Shown piece by piece: positions 51,178 to 59,824 of a stretch of 64,000 bases of DNA. A program made the translations under genes and the position numbers. This DNA comes from Akkermansia muciniphila (GTDB taxonomy: Bacteria; Pseudomonadota; Gammaproteobacteria; Burkholderiales; Burkholderiaceae_C), in assembly GCA_943331105.2 (NCBI GenBank), contig CALQKH020000001.1:248001-312000 (forward strand), read 5' to 3'. Numbering within the stretch: position 1 is the first letter of the stretch; each line of letters starts with the position of its first letter. Under the pieces are notes generated by a model. It saw only the letters and a program-made list of their open reading frames with translations. It was not told the origin of the DNA and made no database searches.

Positions 51178-52368
51178 TCAACTGTCTTTGGGCAACGTGG
51201 TCAACAGGGCCATGCCCGCCATCATCACCGCAGCCGTCAACCACAAAGCGCCTTTGAAGCTGCCCGTGGCTTGGGCCATGGCCCCAGCCACCACTGGCGC
51301 AATCATTTGTGCAGCACCGTAACTCAAGGTCAAACGCGCCATGGCCTTGCCCGGGTTTTGGGGTGCACGCCGCCCTACCAAGGCCAATGTCAAACTCACG
51401 ATACCGATGAAAGTAGCCCCATAACCAATGGCACCGGCCAGCGCCGCAGTCAAGGAACCTGATAAAGCCGGCAGCACAATGGACACCGTTTGCAGCCCAA
51501 ACGCCAGCAGCAAAGCCGGTATGTCACCCCACCGGCGCGCCACTCGGTCCCACAAAAACACAGCGGGCATTGCGGCCAAACCCACCAAAGCCCAAACAAA
51601 AGCGCCCTGCCCGGCCAAAGCCGGTTCACGCTCAACAATGGCCACCGTGAACGTGGCACTGATGACAAACCCCCAACCGGCCGCGAAATAACTCAAGGCC
51701 ATGGTCCTCATCCATCGTTTTGAAACCAACGGCTGCGCTTGCGCCAAAACTTGAGGCGTTGGTGCGGGGGGCACGGGTGGCCGCCAAAGCCAAGCGGGCA
51801 CAAAAAACAACAATCCCAAAGCAGCAAAAGCCAGCCACTGGTCAGACCAAAGGGACCAGATGCCCGACAAGACCCAAGCACCCAACGCCGAAACCACAAT
51901 GCCCAGTCCGAGGCCAATGAACAAAACGCCCAACTCAGGCCTTCTGCCTTGCCGCATCAACCAACCCAATACCAAGCCAGAGCCCAACAACATGCCGGTA
52001 GCCCCACACAAACCACCCAGAAAACGCCACAGGCCCCAGGCTGGCAACCAGGTTGACATCGCCATGGCCGCTGTCGTCAGTAAAGCCATCCATAAACCTG
52101 CACTGTAAAAACGGTGACGCCAACGCACATCGTCCATCCAAGCCGTGACCAAGGCCCCAACGATGTAACCCGCGTAATTGATGGCCGCCAGCCCACCGGC
52201 AGCGGCATCGTTCAAACCGGTTTGTGTTTGCAGAGCAGGCAACAAGGGCGTATAGGCAAAACGGGCCAGACCAATGGTCAAAACCAATCCGCAAATCCCG
52301 CCAAGCATCACTTGCCAGGCCTGCAAAGGCCGCGTTGTTGAAGAGCTGGTAGTTGTCGTCATGGTCAT
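51178..52368 (-). CDS. MFS transporter, YbfB/YjiJ family
   Basis: A 396-residue, 12-helix carrier. The first helix and loop (GLVLTIGLARFAYTPLLPAL) and NYAGYIVGALVTAWMDDVRW mark the YbfB/YjiJ subgroup. The N-terminus is Thr/Ser-rich (MTMTTTTSSSTTR). Substrate is unknown; relatives are drug- or metabolite-like exporters by annotation only. Its stop abuts the VOC gene stop in TGATCA. Confidence 0.88.
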   Translation of the reverse strand: MTMTTTTSSSTTRPLQAWQVMLGGICGLVLTIGLARFAYTPLLPALQTQTGLNDAAAGGLAAINYAGYIVGALVTAWMDDVRWRHRFYSAGLWMALLTTAAMAMSTWLPAWGLWRFLGGLCGATGMLLGSGLVLGWLMRQGRRPELGVLFIGLGLGIVVSALGAWVLSGIWSLWSDQWLAFAALGLLFFVPAWLWRPPVPPAPTPQVLAQAQPLVSKRWMRTMALSYFAAGWGFVISATFTVAIVEREPALAGQGAFVWALVGLAAMPAVFLWDRVARRWGDIPALLLAFGLQTVSIVLPALSGSLTAALAGAIGYGATFIGIVSLTLALVGRRAPQNPGKAMARLTLSYGAAQMIAPVVAGAMAQATGSFKGALWLTAAVMMAGMALLTTLPKDS

Positions 52369-52543
52369 AGGTTAACGCGAGATTGTGGGCTCGCACTCCA
52401 TCAAGGGGGCTTTGCCATGAATCTTGTGGTGGGGGGTGTTGACGTCGCTCAGACGACAGAACGCCCGTGTTGTGCAGGGTTTTCACCATGCCACAGCCTG
52501 GCACAGAACCCTAAAGTGAATCCAAAACCACAAGGAGACTGTC

Positions 52544-53569
52544 ATGACAACCCACCTTCAATCTGGATCCATCGATCAAACCACTGCGCCGAAACGTTTG
52601 GCATCGCCCCTGAGGCGCAGCCTTGGCCTTTTGGCGCTGAGCCTGGGTGCATTGAGCGCCACAGGCGCAGCGGCCCAAGCTTTTCCCAACAAGCCTTTGC
52701 GCTTGGTGGTCACCTTTCCTTCGGGGGGAGCGCCCGACATTTTGGCCCGTCTGTTCAGTGAAAAAGCCCAATTGGGGTTTCCGGTGGTGGTCGACAACCG
52801 GCCAGGCGCAGGCGGCAACATCGGGGCTGACAATGTGGCCAAGTCACCCGGTGACGGACACACCATCGTCATGGGCACCGTAGGCACGCATTCGATCAAT
52901 GGCGCGCTTTACGAAAAAATGCCCTATGACATGGTCAAGGATTTCAGCCCCATCTCGTTGATCGCATCGGCTCCCAATTTGCTGGTGGTCAACAATGCCT
53001 TGCCCGTCAAAAACGTGCCCGAGCTCATCGCTTACATGAAGGCCAACCCCAACAAGTTGTCGTTTGGGTCTCCTGGCATTGGCACCTCGGTGCACGTCTC
53101 CGGTGAGTTGTTCAAGTCACTCACGGGCACCACCATGACGCACGTGCCCTACAAAGGTCGTCAATTCGCCATCCCCGACCTGATCGGCGGTAGCATCCAG
53201 GTGATGTTTGACAACATGCCGTCGGCCTTGCCCATGGCCAAAGAGGGCAAAATTCGCGCCTTGGCCCAAACCACGGCCAGGCGTTCACCCGCTGCGCCCG
53301 ATGTGCCTACCGTGGCCGAATCGGTGCCTGGTTTTGAGGCCACCACATGGTTTGCCATGTTCGCTCCCGCCAACGTACCTCGCCCTGTCATTGACCGACT
53401 GAACGCCGAAGTTTTGCGGGTGTTCAAGCTCCCGGACGTGCAAGAACGGCTGAAAACTTTGGGATTAGATGCCGTGCTGTCCAGTCCCGATGAACTGGCG
53501 CGTTACCAAGCCACTGAAATCACCAAGTGGGCCAAGGTGGTGAAAGACTCGGGCGCCAAGGCCGAGTGA
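52544..53569 (+). CDS. Bug-family periplasmic solute receptor (TctC-like)
   Basis: A tripartite tricarboxylate transporter-type receptor, 341 residues. The signal peptide is long (RRSLGLLALSLGALSATGAA, cleavage near AAAQA). The mature start FPNKPLRLVVTFPSGGAPDI, VVVDNRPGAGGNIGADNVAK and PYKGRQFAIPDLIGGSIQVM are Bug hallmarks. Such receptors are greatly expanded in Burkholderiales and often lack linked permeases, as here. GGAG lies close before the ATG. The ligand is unknown; the convergent CoA-transferase gene suggests a carboxylate. Confidence 0.92.
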   Translation: MTTHLQSGSIDQTTAPKRLASPLRRSLGLLALSLGALSATGAAAQAFPNKPLRLVVTFPSGGAPDILARLFSEKAQLGFPVVVDNRPGAGGNIGADNVAKSPGDGHTIVMGTVGTHSINGALYEKMPYDMVKDFSPISLIASAPNLLVVNNALPVKNVPELIAYMKANPNKLSFGSPGIGTSVHVSGELFKSLTGTTMTHVPYKGRQFAIPDLIGGSIQVMFDNMPSALPMAKEGKIRALAQTTARRSPAAPDVPTVAESVPGFEATTWFAMFAPANVPRPVIDRLNAEVLRVFKLPDVQERLKTLGLDAVLSSPDELARYQATEITKWAKVVKDSGAKAE

Positions 53570-53583
53570 TCTGGCCAAACCAG

Positions 53584-53614
53584 CAGGCTCCCGGGCCAAC
53601 ACCCGGGTGACCTG
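53584..53614. terminator. Hairpin between convergent tctC-like and CoA-transferase genes
   Basis: CCCGGG (53590-53595) can pair with CCCGGG (53602-53607) across six bases, and outer CAGG/CCTG arms (53584-53587 with 53611-53614) extend it after a small internal loop. There is no T tract on either strand. It may act bidirectionally as a 3'-end or pause structure. Confidence 0.35.
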
Positions 53615-53629
53615 TCTGACGTTTAGCCC

Positions 53630-54847
53630 TCAAGCCACAATGCCTTGATCACGCAGGGCTTTGATCTGCTCTGAGCTCAGGCCCATGCCCGCCAGCACCG
53701 TATCGCTGTCTTGACCAACTCGGGGCGCGTTGCGACGGTGACCGCCGGGTGTGCGTGACAACTTGGGCACGATGCCCGGCACCATCAAATCGCTGCCGTC
53801 TTCCATGCGCACGGTTTGCAGCATGTCACGCGCTTGGTAATGCGGGTCTTGCGCGATATCGGCAACGGTGTAGATGCGACCAGCTGGCACACTGGCGCGG
53901 TCCAGCGCAGCCAATACCTCGTCCACCGTGTGCTGCGCCGTCCAATCACCAATCACCCCATCGATTTCGGCCACTCGGGCCACACGCCCGGTGTTGTCTT
54001 TCAGGGCGGGGTCTTGTGCCAGGTCGTCTCGGCCAATTTCGGCCATCAACCGTTTAAAGATGCTGTCGCCGTTGCCCGCAATCAGGGCGTAGCCGCCGTC
54101 CTTGCACAGGTAGGCGTTGCTCGGTGCAATGCCCGGCAATGCGCTGCCAGCAGGCCCACGCACAGCGCCAAAGGCGCTGTACTCGGGCAACAAGCTTTCC
54201 ATGCAGTTGAACATCGCCTCATACAAAGCCACGTCGATCACCTGTCCCCTGCCCGAGTTCTGGCGCTCATGTATGGCCATCAAAATGCCAATCACCCCAT
54301 GCAAAGCCGCCAGCGTATCGCCAAGGCTGATCCCCACGCGCACAGGCACACGGCCTGGCTCTGCTGTCAGGTGACGGATGCCGCCCATGGCCTCGCCCAC
54401 CACCCCAAAGCCGGGACGGTCGCGGTAAGGGCCAGTCTGGCCATAACCGCTCACGCGAAGCACGATCAAACGCGGATTCAAAGCCATCAAATCTTCGGGA
54501 CCCAAACCCCAGTTTTCCATGGCTCCGGGGCGGAAGTTTTCAATCAGCACATCGCTTTCAGCAGCCAACTGGCGCACGATGTCTTGCGCGGCGGGCTGCT
54601 TGAGGTCCAGCGCCAAAGACTGCTTGTTGCGCGACTGCACCTGCCACCACACCGAAGTGCCGTCTTTCATCAAGCGCCATTGCCGCAAAGGGTCGCCCGC
54701 GCCGGGCGGCTCGATCTTGACCACATCGGCCCCAAAGTCGGCCAAGGTTTTGGCCGCAAAAGGACCAGCAATCAACTGGCCCAGTTCCAGGACCTTGAGG
54801 CCCGCCAAAGGGCCGGTAGAGGGTGAAAAAGCTTTTGCGTTGGTCAT
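53630..54847 (-). CDS. Class III CoA-transferase (CaiB/BaiF family)
   Basis: A 405-residue family III CoA-transferase, which moves CoA between carboxylic acids. The nucleotide-binding N-terminus is LAGLKVLELGQLIAGPFAAK, followed by FGADVVKIEPPGAGDPLRQW, SVWWQVQSRNKQSLALDLKQ and the catalytic-Asp region GRGQVIDVALYEAMFNCMES. The frame is open to 55222, but the ATG at 54847 overlaps the upstream stop as ATGA and begins just before the conserved domain. The substrate is unknown (formyl-, succinyl- or mesaconyl-type acids are possible). Confidence 0.9.
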   Translation of the reverse strand: MTNAKAFSPSTGPLAGLKVLELGQLIAGPFAAKTLADFGADVVKIEPPGAGDPLRQWRLMKDGTSVWWQVQSRNKQSLALDLKQPAAQDIVRQLAAESDVLIENFRPGAMENWGLGPEDLMALNPRLIVLRVSGYGQTGPYRDRPGFGVVGEAMGGIRHLTAEPGRVPVRVGISLGDTLAALHGVIGILMAIHERQNSGRGQVIDVALYEAMFNCMESLLPEYSAFGAVRGPAGSALPGIAPSNAYLCKDGGYALIAGNGDSIFKRLMAEIGRDDLAQDPALKDNTGRVARVAEIDGVIGDWTAQHTVDEVLAALDRASVPAGRIYTVADIAQDPHYQARDMLQTVRMEDGSDLMVPGIVPKLSRTPGGHRRNAPRVGQDSDTVLAGMGLSSEQIKALRDQGIVA

Positions 54848-55362
54848 GGTTTCACAAAGTCTGCATCCACCCAAGCCTGGGCAGTTTGTCGATTGAACTT
54901 GAACCCTGCCGCCACCTTGACTTCGGCCAAGGCGGCGCCGCCCTCTTCCTGCGCACTCAACATGGCATAGGGGTTGTCCTCGTCGGGCACGATGCGCAAC
55001 AGCACCGTGATGCGGCTGTCTTGTCCGTTGACGGTCACGCTTTGGTTGAGCTGTGCGTGCAACTGCTGCTCGCTTCGGCGTACAAACTCGCTGGCGGTTT
55101 TGACCAAAGTGATGAATGCAGAGCCATCGAGCGGCTTGGGGTTCTTTTTGTCGCGCCCCATGGTCCACGGCCCCACCAGCGCAGGTTCGCTCTCGCCGGC
55201 CTTGTACATGGCCACAGCCCAACCGTCATCATCGTCATTTTTGATGACCTGAGCGGTCCATTGCTCGTTTTGCCAAAGGCGGGGCTCCTGAAGCAAGGGC
55301 CGGTCTTGCATTTCTTGCATGTCTGGGGTTTTGTCGTTCACCGGGGAGTTGTCGTTCATCAT
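54844..55362 (-). CDS. Hypothetical cytoplasmic protein (172 aa)
   Basis: I do not recognise this family. The protein has no signal peptide. An acidic N-terminus precedes a compact alpha/beta-looking region (LWQNEQWTAQVIKNDDDDGW, PALVGPWTMGRDKKNPKPLD, SAFITLVKTASEFVRRSEQQ). It ends FNRQTAQAWVDADFVKP. The start is taken as the ATG at 55362; the next codon is also ATG. It lies 28 bases after recQ and overlaps the CoA-transferase start, so the three genes may form one transcript. Confidence 0.72.
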   Translation of the reverse strand: MMNDNSPVNDKTPDMQEMQDRPLLQEPRLWQNEQWTAQVIKNDDDDGWAVAMYKAGESEPALVGPWTMGRDKKNPKPLDGSAFITLVKTASEFVRRSEQQLHAQLNQSVTVNGQDSRITVLLRIVPDEDNPYAMLSAQEEGGAALAEVKVAAGFKFNRQTAQAWVDADFVKP

Positions 55363-55390
55363 TTTCTTCAAATCAAGCGCCGATCATGCC

Positions 55391-57472
55391 TCAAGGCCGC
55401 AGGTGCAAGGCCAACAGCAGCACCTGGCTGGCCCCTTGCTCGCGCAAGAGCGCTGCCGCCACCGTGGCTGTCCATCGGGTGCGCACATCAGTGGCCACCA
55501 AAAGCACCGCGCCGACAGGCATGGCGGCATCGGGTGCCAGGCCAATGGCCGACTCCAGATGCGCCACCACGGGAGTCGATGCTGCGTCATCCGGCGCATG
55601 CCCGCCCATCCAAATGAACACATCGTGCAAAGGCAGTCGCCCCTTTTGGGCGATGTACTCGGCCACGCGCCTGTTCGAAGCCATGTCGGGCGCAGGCAGG
55701 GGCACCACACACACCGGGCGGGTGGGCCAATTTTTAGCCCAGCGCCCGAGCAAGGCGACGGCCCCAGTCAAGATCTCGGCAGGCACATCCCCGGGCGCAG
55801 CGCTGCGCAGCGCCTGCAGCTCGGTCACCCAGCCCGGGTCGTCAGCATAGGCCACGGCGCGGCCCACCTCAAAGCCGCGAATCGCGCCCTTGCGCCCCAC
55901 CCCGCTTGGCCAACGTTTGCGCGGCTCGATGTCCACGTCCATGCCACGCAAAAAGTTACGGGCAGCGATCAGTTTCTCGGATGAAGGCGCATGGCCGGGA
56001 AACGGCAAATGTCCGGTGCATACCGAGCAGCGACCGCAGGGCGCGGGCGAAGGATCGTCCAGCGCGGTCTGCAAATACGCCATCAAGCAACCCTGACCAT
56101 GCGCGTACTGGCGCATGATGTCGGCCTCTTGCTGGCGAACCTGGGCCAGCGCGGTCCATTTGCCAGTGTCGTGCTCATACGGCACGCCTGTCGCGCGCCA
56201 AGTCGGGCCGTCTTTGTCCACCACGCCCTCCACCGCCAAAATTTTGAGCAGCGCTTCCAGCCGCCCCCGGCGCACGCCCGTGTCGGCTTCGATCTCCAGC
56301 AAACTGCGCCCATCCTTGCCCAGGCTTTGCAACACCTTGGCGGCCGTTGACGCGTCAGGGATTGACGCGGTGGCAAAGTAATCCCAAATGCGTTCGTCGG
56401 CATCAGACGGCAACAACACCCCTTCGGCATGCGCCACTGCCCTGCCCGCCCGCCCCACCTGTTGGTAATAGGCCACCGGGGTCGAGGGCGAGCCCACATG
56501 CACACAAAAACCAAGGTCCGGCTTGTCGTAACCCATGCCCAGCGCTGATGTGGCCACCACCGCCTTGACCTGGTTATGGCGCAATAGTTCTTCGACCTTC
56601 AGTCGAGTGTCGGCATCGGTCTGCCCACTGTAGGCTTCAACCGCATGGCCGCAGCCGCGCAAAAAGGCCGTGAGGCGCTCGGCCTCGGCCACCGTCAGCA
56701 CATACACAATGCCCGAGCCGGGCAGCTGCTCCAGCGCATCGGCAATCCAGGCGTAGCGCTGCAAGGGCGTCAAACCCGGCACCACCGACAGCGTGAGCGA
56801 GGTGCGGGCCAAAGTGCCCCGAAAGGTCACGGTGCCCGCGCCCAACTGCTGACCAATGTCGTGCGTTACCCGCTCGTTGGCCGTGGCCGTGGTGGCCAGC
56901 ACGCTGGCCGTGGGTGTCGACAAAAGCGCCCGCGCCAGCCGCTGGTAATCGGGCCTGAAATCAAAACCCCAATCGCTGATGCAATGTGCCTCGTCGATCA
57001 CGATCAGGCCCACCCGGGCCAGCAAAACGTCCAGCCGCGCCGCAAATCGTGGGTTGCCCAGCCGCTCGGGTGAAACCAGCAGCACATCGATATCGTCCGC
57101 ATCGAGCCGCTGAAAGACCTCGTCCCAGTCGTCGATGTTGGTGGAGTTCACGGTGGCCGCCTTCAAGCCAGCCCGCTCGGCGGCGCTGACTTGGTCGCGC
57201 ATCAGCGCCAAAAGCGGCGACACCACCAAGGTGGGACCAGCGCCTGTGCTGCGGATCGCGTGCGTGGCCGTCCAATACACCGCCGACTTGCCCCAGCCCG
57301 TGGCCTGAACCACCAGCACGCGCGACGCCGGTTGCAGCACCGCGTGAACCGCATCCACCTGATCGGTGCGGGGGGCTGCACCCGGCCCGGCCAGACGGAC
57401 CAGGATGGTGCACGTGTGTTGCTCGGCGAAGTCGCGGGTGTGCGACGGCTGCGCCTGGCTGAATGTGTTCAT
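55391..57472 (-). CDS. RecQ-family DNA helicase with C-terminal ComF-like phosphoribosyltransferase domain
   Basis: A 693-residue superfamily 2 helicase. Walker A is ATGWGKS (57-63), the DEAH box 160-163 (DEAHCISDWGFDFRPDY), and motif VI YYQQVGRAGRA. A zinc cluster C462-x16-C479-x2-C482-x2-C485 exactly matches RecQ spacing. No HRDC domain is seen. Instead residues about 585-693 resemble a ComF-type phosphoribosyltransferase: VVPLPAPDMASNRRVAEYIA and VLLVATDVRTRWTATVAAAL, where the usual acidic pair before the loop is altered to TD. Similar fusions exist in Actinobacteria (from memory). GGGGAG lies just before the ATG. Function of the tail is unknown. Confidence 0.88.
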   Translation of the reverse strand: MNTFSQAQPSHTRDFAEQHTCTILVRLAGPGAAPRTDQVDAVHAVLQPASRVLVVQATGWGKSAVYWTATHAIRSTGAGPTLVVSPLLALMRDQVSAAERAGLKAATVNSTNIDDWDEVFQRLDADDIDVLLVSPERLGNPRFAARLDVLLARVGLIVIDEAHCISDWGFDFRPDYQRLARALLSTPTASVLATTATANERVTHDIGQQLGAGTVTFRGTLARTSLTLSVVPGLTPLQRYAWIADALEQLPGSGIVYVLTVAEAERLTAFLRGCGHAVEAYSGQTDADTRLKVEELLRHNQVKAVVATSALGMGYDKPDLGFCVHVGSPSTPVAYYQQVGRAGRAVAHAEGVLLPSDADERIWDYFATASIPDASTAAKVLQSLGKDGRSLLEIEADTGVRRGRLEALLKILAVEGVVDKDGPTWRATGVPYEHDTGKWTALAQVRQQEADIMRQYAHGQGCLMAYLQTALDDPSPAPCGRCSVCTGHLPFPGHAPSSEKLIAARNFLRGMDVDIEPRKRWPSGVGRKGAIRGFEVGRAVAYADDPGWVTELQALRSAAPGDVPAEILTGAVALLGRWAKNWPTRPVCVVPLPAPDMASNRRVAEYIAQKGRLPLHDVFIWMGGHAPDDAASTPVVAHLESAIGLAPDAAMPVGAVLLVATDVRTRWTATVAAALLREQGASQVLLLALHLRP

Positions 57473-57572
57473 GGACTCCCCTTGCACGCCTAGTTTGGCG
57501 TTTTTTGATCATGGGAGATTGTGCAATGCCGATGGGCGGGGTGAACACCCGGTTCACCGCTGCAGGTCTGAC

Positions 57573-58745
57573 CTACGAAGGCAGAACGCCCTGGCGGAGA
57601 TGCGCCTGCAGCCCCCGACGAGGCGAAGGCCCGATGGCGGGGGCGTGGCCCAGGCGCGTCCACATTTGCACCGTGTGTCCACGTTCGGCAGCGCCCAGCA
57701 ACTGGTGCACCGCTTGGTAGTGCGGCTTTTGCTCGGAGTATTCCTGCAAAGCCTGCGACAACGGGTGCATGGACAAGCCCTGCGCCGTAGCCGCCAATTG
57801 GGCCCGCACATAAGTGCGACCGACCAGCAGCTGCGAGCTGCGGTCGTTGCGCTCGGTGCTCAGCCAAAAATACGCGGGAGTGCTGGCAATGGCGACATTG
57901 AAGCGCTCCAGCTGGCCCTTGATTTCCGAGCTGTCCGGAGCCGGTGCTTGGGTGCGGTCAAACAAACCCAGGGCGTTGATCACTCGCAGCATGGGCGTAT
58001 TCAGCGAAATGCCATCGCGGTGCTGGGCAATCTCCTGGGGGCCGATGCGCAGCACATGGTAGGACTCCAGCAAGGTGCGCGGCGTGACCAGCTCGGTGCG
58101 CCAAGCGTCCATGGCGATCTGCGCGTGGCGAGCCATGGCCGCCTCTTGCGACCGGGTGACGATGCCTAAACTGACAGGCAAACCCTTGACGCTATCCTGC
58201 ACGGCCTGCAAGGCAGCAGCATCGGGCGTGCGCGTTTCGTACACGCCCTTGTGCGTGTGGCGCTTGAAAACTTGCGCAAACAGCGGGTCGGGCTGCACCT
58301 GCGCGTCGCGCACCAGCCGAATGCAGGCGGTGGGCCGGGTATCGGGCGCTTGGGCGCTGTATTCCCCTTCAGGAAACATCGCCACCTCGGTGCGGTAACC
58401 GCGCTGGCGTGCCGCCAAGTCCAGCACCTCGATGAAGGTGCCCTGGCTGATCACCAACTGGCGCGACAGCGGATCGGTCTCGGGCAGCAAACGCGTCATG
58501 TCCATGCGCAGCACGATGGTGTCCTGCGTGTCCAAGTCCACCAGCCACGACTGCAGGTTGTGCGCGTTGGGCGCCAGCAAGGCGTGCGAGAGCGCCCAGC
58601 GGCGGATGTCCAGGCTATCGGCTGGCGGGTTCCAGGCTGCAATGGCCTCGGGCGGCATGCTGCTGTCGCACGCGGTCAAGCTGGACACGGTGGCAGCGGC
58701 GATGAGTCCGCCGCCTGCGATTCGCAACATGTGTCGTCTGTTCAT
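57573..58745 (-). CDS. Acg-type FMN-binding oxidoreductase (nitroreductase fold), Tat lipoprotein-like
   Basis: A 390-residue protein. The N-terminus MNRRHMLRIAGGGLIAAATV has twin arginines before a hydrophobic stretch, then a lipobox-like LTAC (Cys26), so it may be a Tat-exported lipoprotein. The body has the nitroreductase-like ALLAPNAHNLQSWLVDL (FMN site) and later AQLAATAQGLSMHPLSQALQ. It resembles the Acg (Rv2032) family, with a domain pair thought to bind or store FMN. GGAGGAG precedes the ATG. An extension to 58850 would cross the promoter region. Divergent from lysR. Confidence 0.82.
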   Translation of the reverse strand: MNRRHMLRIAGGGLIAAATVSSLTACDSSMPPEAIAAWNPPADSLDIRRWALSHALLAPNAHNLQSWLVDLDTQDTIVLRMDMTRLLPETDPLSRQLVISQGTFIEVLDLAARQRGYRTEVAMFPEGEYSAQAPDTRPTACIRLVRDAQVQPDPLFAQVFKRHTHKGVYETRTPDAAALQAVQDSVKGLPVSLGIVTRSQEAAMARHAQIAMDAWRTELVTPRTLLESYHVLRIGPQEIAQHRDGISLNTPMLRVINALGLFDRTQAPAPDSSEIKGQLERFNVAIASTPAYFWLSTERNDRSSQLLVGRTYVRAQLAATAQGLSMHPLSQALQEYSEQKPHYQAVHQLLGAAERGHTVQMWTRLGHAPAIGPSPRRGLQAHLRQGVLPS

Positions 58746-58821
58746 GGGGTACTCCTCCGGATTAAAAAAATCATTCAAAAGAACCAAATTCGATTGTCTG
58801 AACCTCAGAGACATTACACAA

Positions 58822-58831
58822 TTGCATGCAA
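58822..58831. promoter_or_regulatory. Palindrome TTGCATGCAA, candidate LysR operator
   Basis: A perfect 10-bp palindrome in the 107-base region between the divergent oxidoreductase and lysR genes. LysR-type regulators bind dyads in such divergent promoters, though the classic T-N11-A form is not evident. Confidence 0.4.
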
Positions 58832-58848
58832 CCAAATACCAGCCATTC

Positions 58849-58858
58849 ATTCATGAAT
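58849..58858. promoter_or_regulatory. Palindrome ATTCATGAAT overlapping the lysR start
   Basis: A second perfect 10-bp palindrome with the same CATG core, centred 27 bases from the first. It contains the chosen lysR ATG. It could be an autoregulatory site. Confidence 0.35.
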
Positions 58859-59746
58859 ACATCACATTTCAACTGGGCGCTCATCCCCTCTTTTTTGGCC
58901 GCCCTCGAACACGGCAGCCTGATGGGCGCGGCCCGCGCTACCGGGGTGAGCCAGCCTACGCTGGGACGGCACATCGCCGAGCTGGAAGACCAACTCAAAC
59001 TCGTGCTGTTCGAGCGCACTGGGCGTGGCCTGCAGCCCACCGCGCAGGCATTGGCGCTGGCCGAGGCGGCCCACACCATGCAAGACGGCGCAGCGCGGTT
59101 TTCGCGGATGGCTTCGGGCTCTGGGCAAACGGTGCAAGGCCGGGTGCGGCTGTCGGCCAGCCAGCCCGTGGCCTGCTTTTTGATGCCGCCCATCCTGGCC
59201 CGCATGCGCCAGGCGCTGCCAGATGTGGTGGTGGATTTGCTGGTCAGCAACTCGGTGAGCAACCTGCTCATGCGCGAGGCCGACATGGCGCTGCGTATGG
59301 TCAGGCCCGAACAGGGCAGCCTGGTGGCCCAGCACATTGGCCAAGTGGCGTTGCGAGCCTGTGCCAGCCAAGGCTATTTGCAGCGCAAAGGTACGCCGCT
59401 GCAACCCGCAGATCTGCTGGCGCACGACCTCATCACGGGCGACCACAACACCGAGATCGAGGACGGCTTCGCGGCACTGGGTTTTCCGCCCAGCGGCTTG
59501 CGCTACGGTCTGCGCACCGATGACCTGATCGCCCGTTGGGCAGCCGTCCAAGCCGGGTTGGGCGTGGGTTTTGTGAGCGAGCACCTGATTGACTCAGACC
59601 CGACAGTCCAGGCCATCCTGCCCATGATCGAGCTGCCAGTCTTGCCCGTTTGGCTCACGGTGCATCGCGAGTTGCGTACCAGTGCGCTGATTCGGGCGGT
59701 ATTTGACTTTTTGGCCGACGAGGTACCGCGCAGTCTAAAAAACTGA
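58853..59746 (+). CDS. LysR-family transcriptional regulator
   Basis: A 297-residue LysR-type regulator. The N-terminal winged helix includes GSLMGAARATGVSQPTLGRH and IAELEDQLKLVLFERTGRGL. The effector domain follows (VQGRVRLSASQPVACFLMPP, ITGDHNTEIEDGFAALGFPP). The ATG at 58853 gives MNTSHFNWALIPSFLAALEH; an upstream ATG at 58826 adds nine residues and cannot be excluded. It is divergent from the Acg-type oxidoreductase, which it probably controls, with two CATG palindromes in or near the shared promoter region. Confidence 0.9.
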   Translation: MNTSHFNWALIPSFLAALEHGSLMGAARATGVSQPTLGRHIAELEDQLKLVLFERTGRGLQPTAQALALAEAAHTMQDGAARFSRMASGSGQTVQGRVRLSASQPVACFLMPPILARMRQALPDVVVDLLVSNSVSNLLMREADMALRMVRPEQGSLVAQHIGQVALRACASQGYLQRKGTPLQPADLLAHDLITGDHNTEIEDGFAALGFPPSGLRYGLRTDDLIARWAAVQAGLGVGFVSEHLIDSDPTVQAILPMIELPVLPVWLTVHRELRTSALIRAVFDFLADEVPRSLKN

Positions 59747-59824
59747 TGGCAGGTTTCAAATCGGCCAGAGGACGAACTGCCCCACAATCACCACTTTGCA
59801 CTTTTGTCAGCAGCGGCTTCATTT

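Noticed and set aside
54848..55222. 125-codon N-terminal extension of the CoA-transferase frame
   Set aside because: The extension overlaps the hypothetical 172-residue gene in another frame and looks like antisense or out-of-frame composition; the ATGA-coupled start is better.
57486..57506. Hairpin ACGCC/GGCGT followed by six T on the + strand
   Set aside because: It has terminator form only for + transcripts, but recQ, directly to its left, runs on the minus strand; no gene is there to be terminated. Antisense RNA is possible but unsupported.
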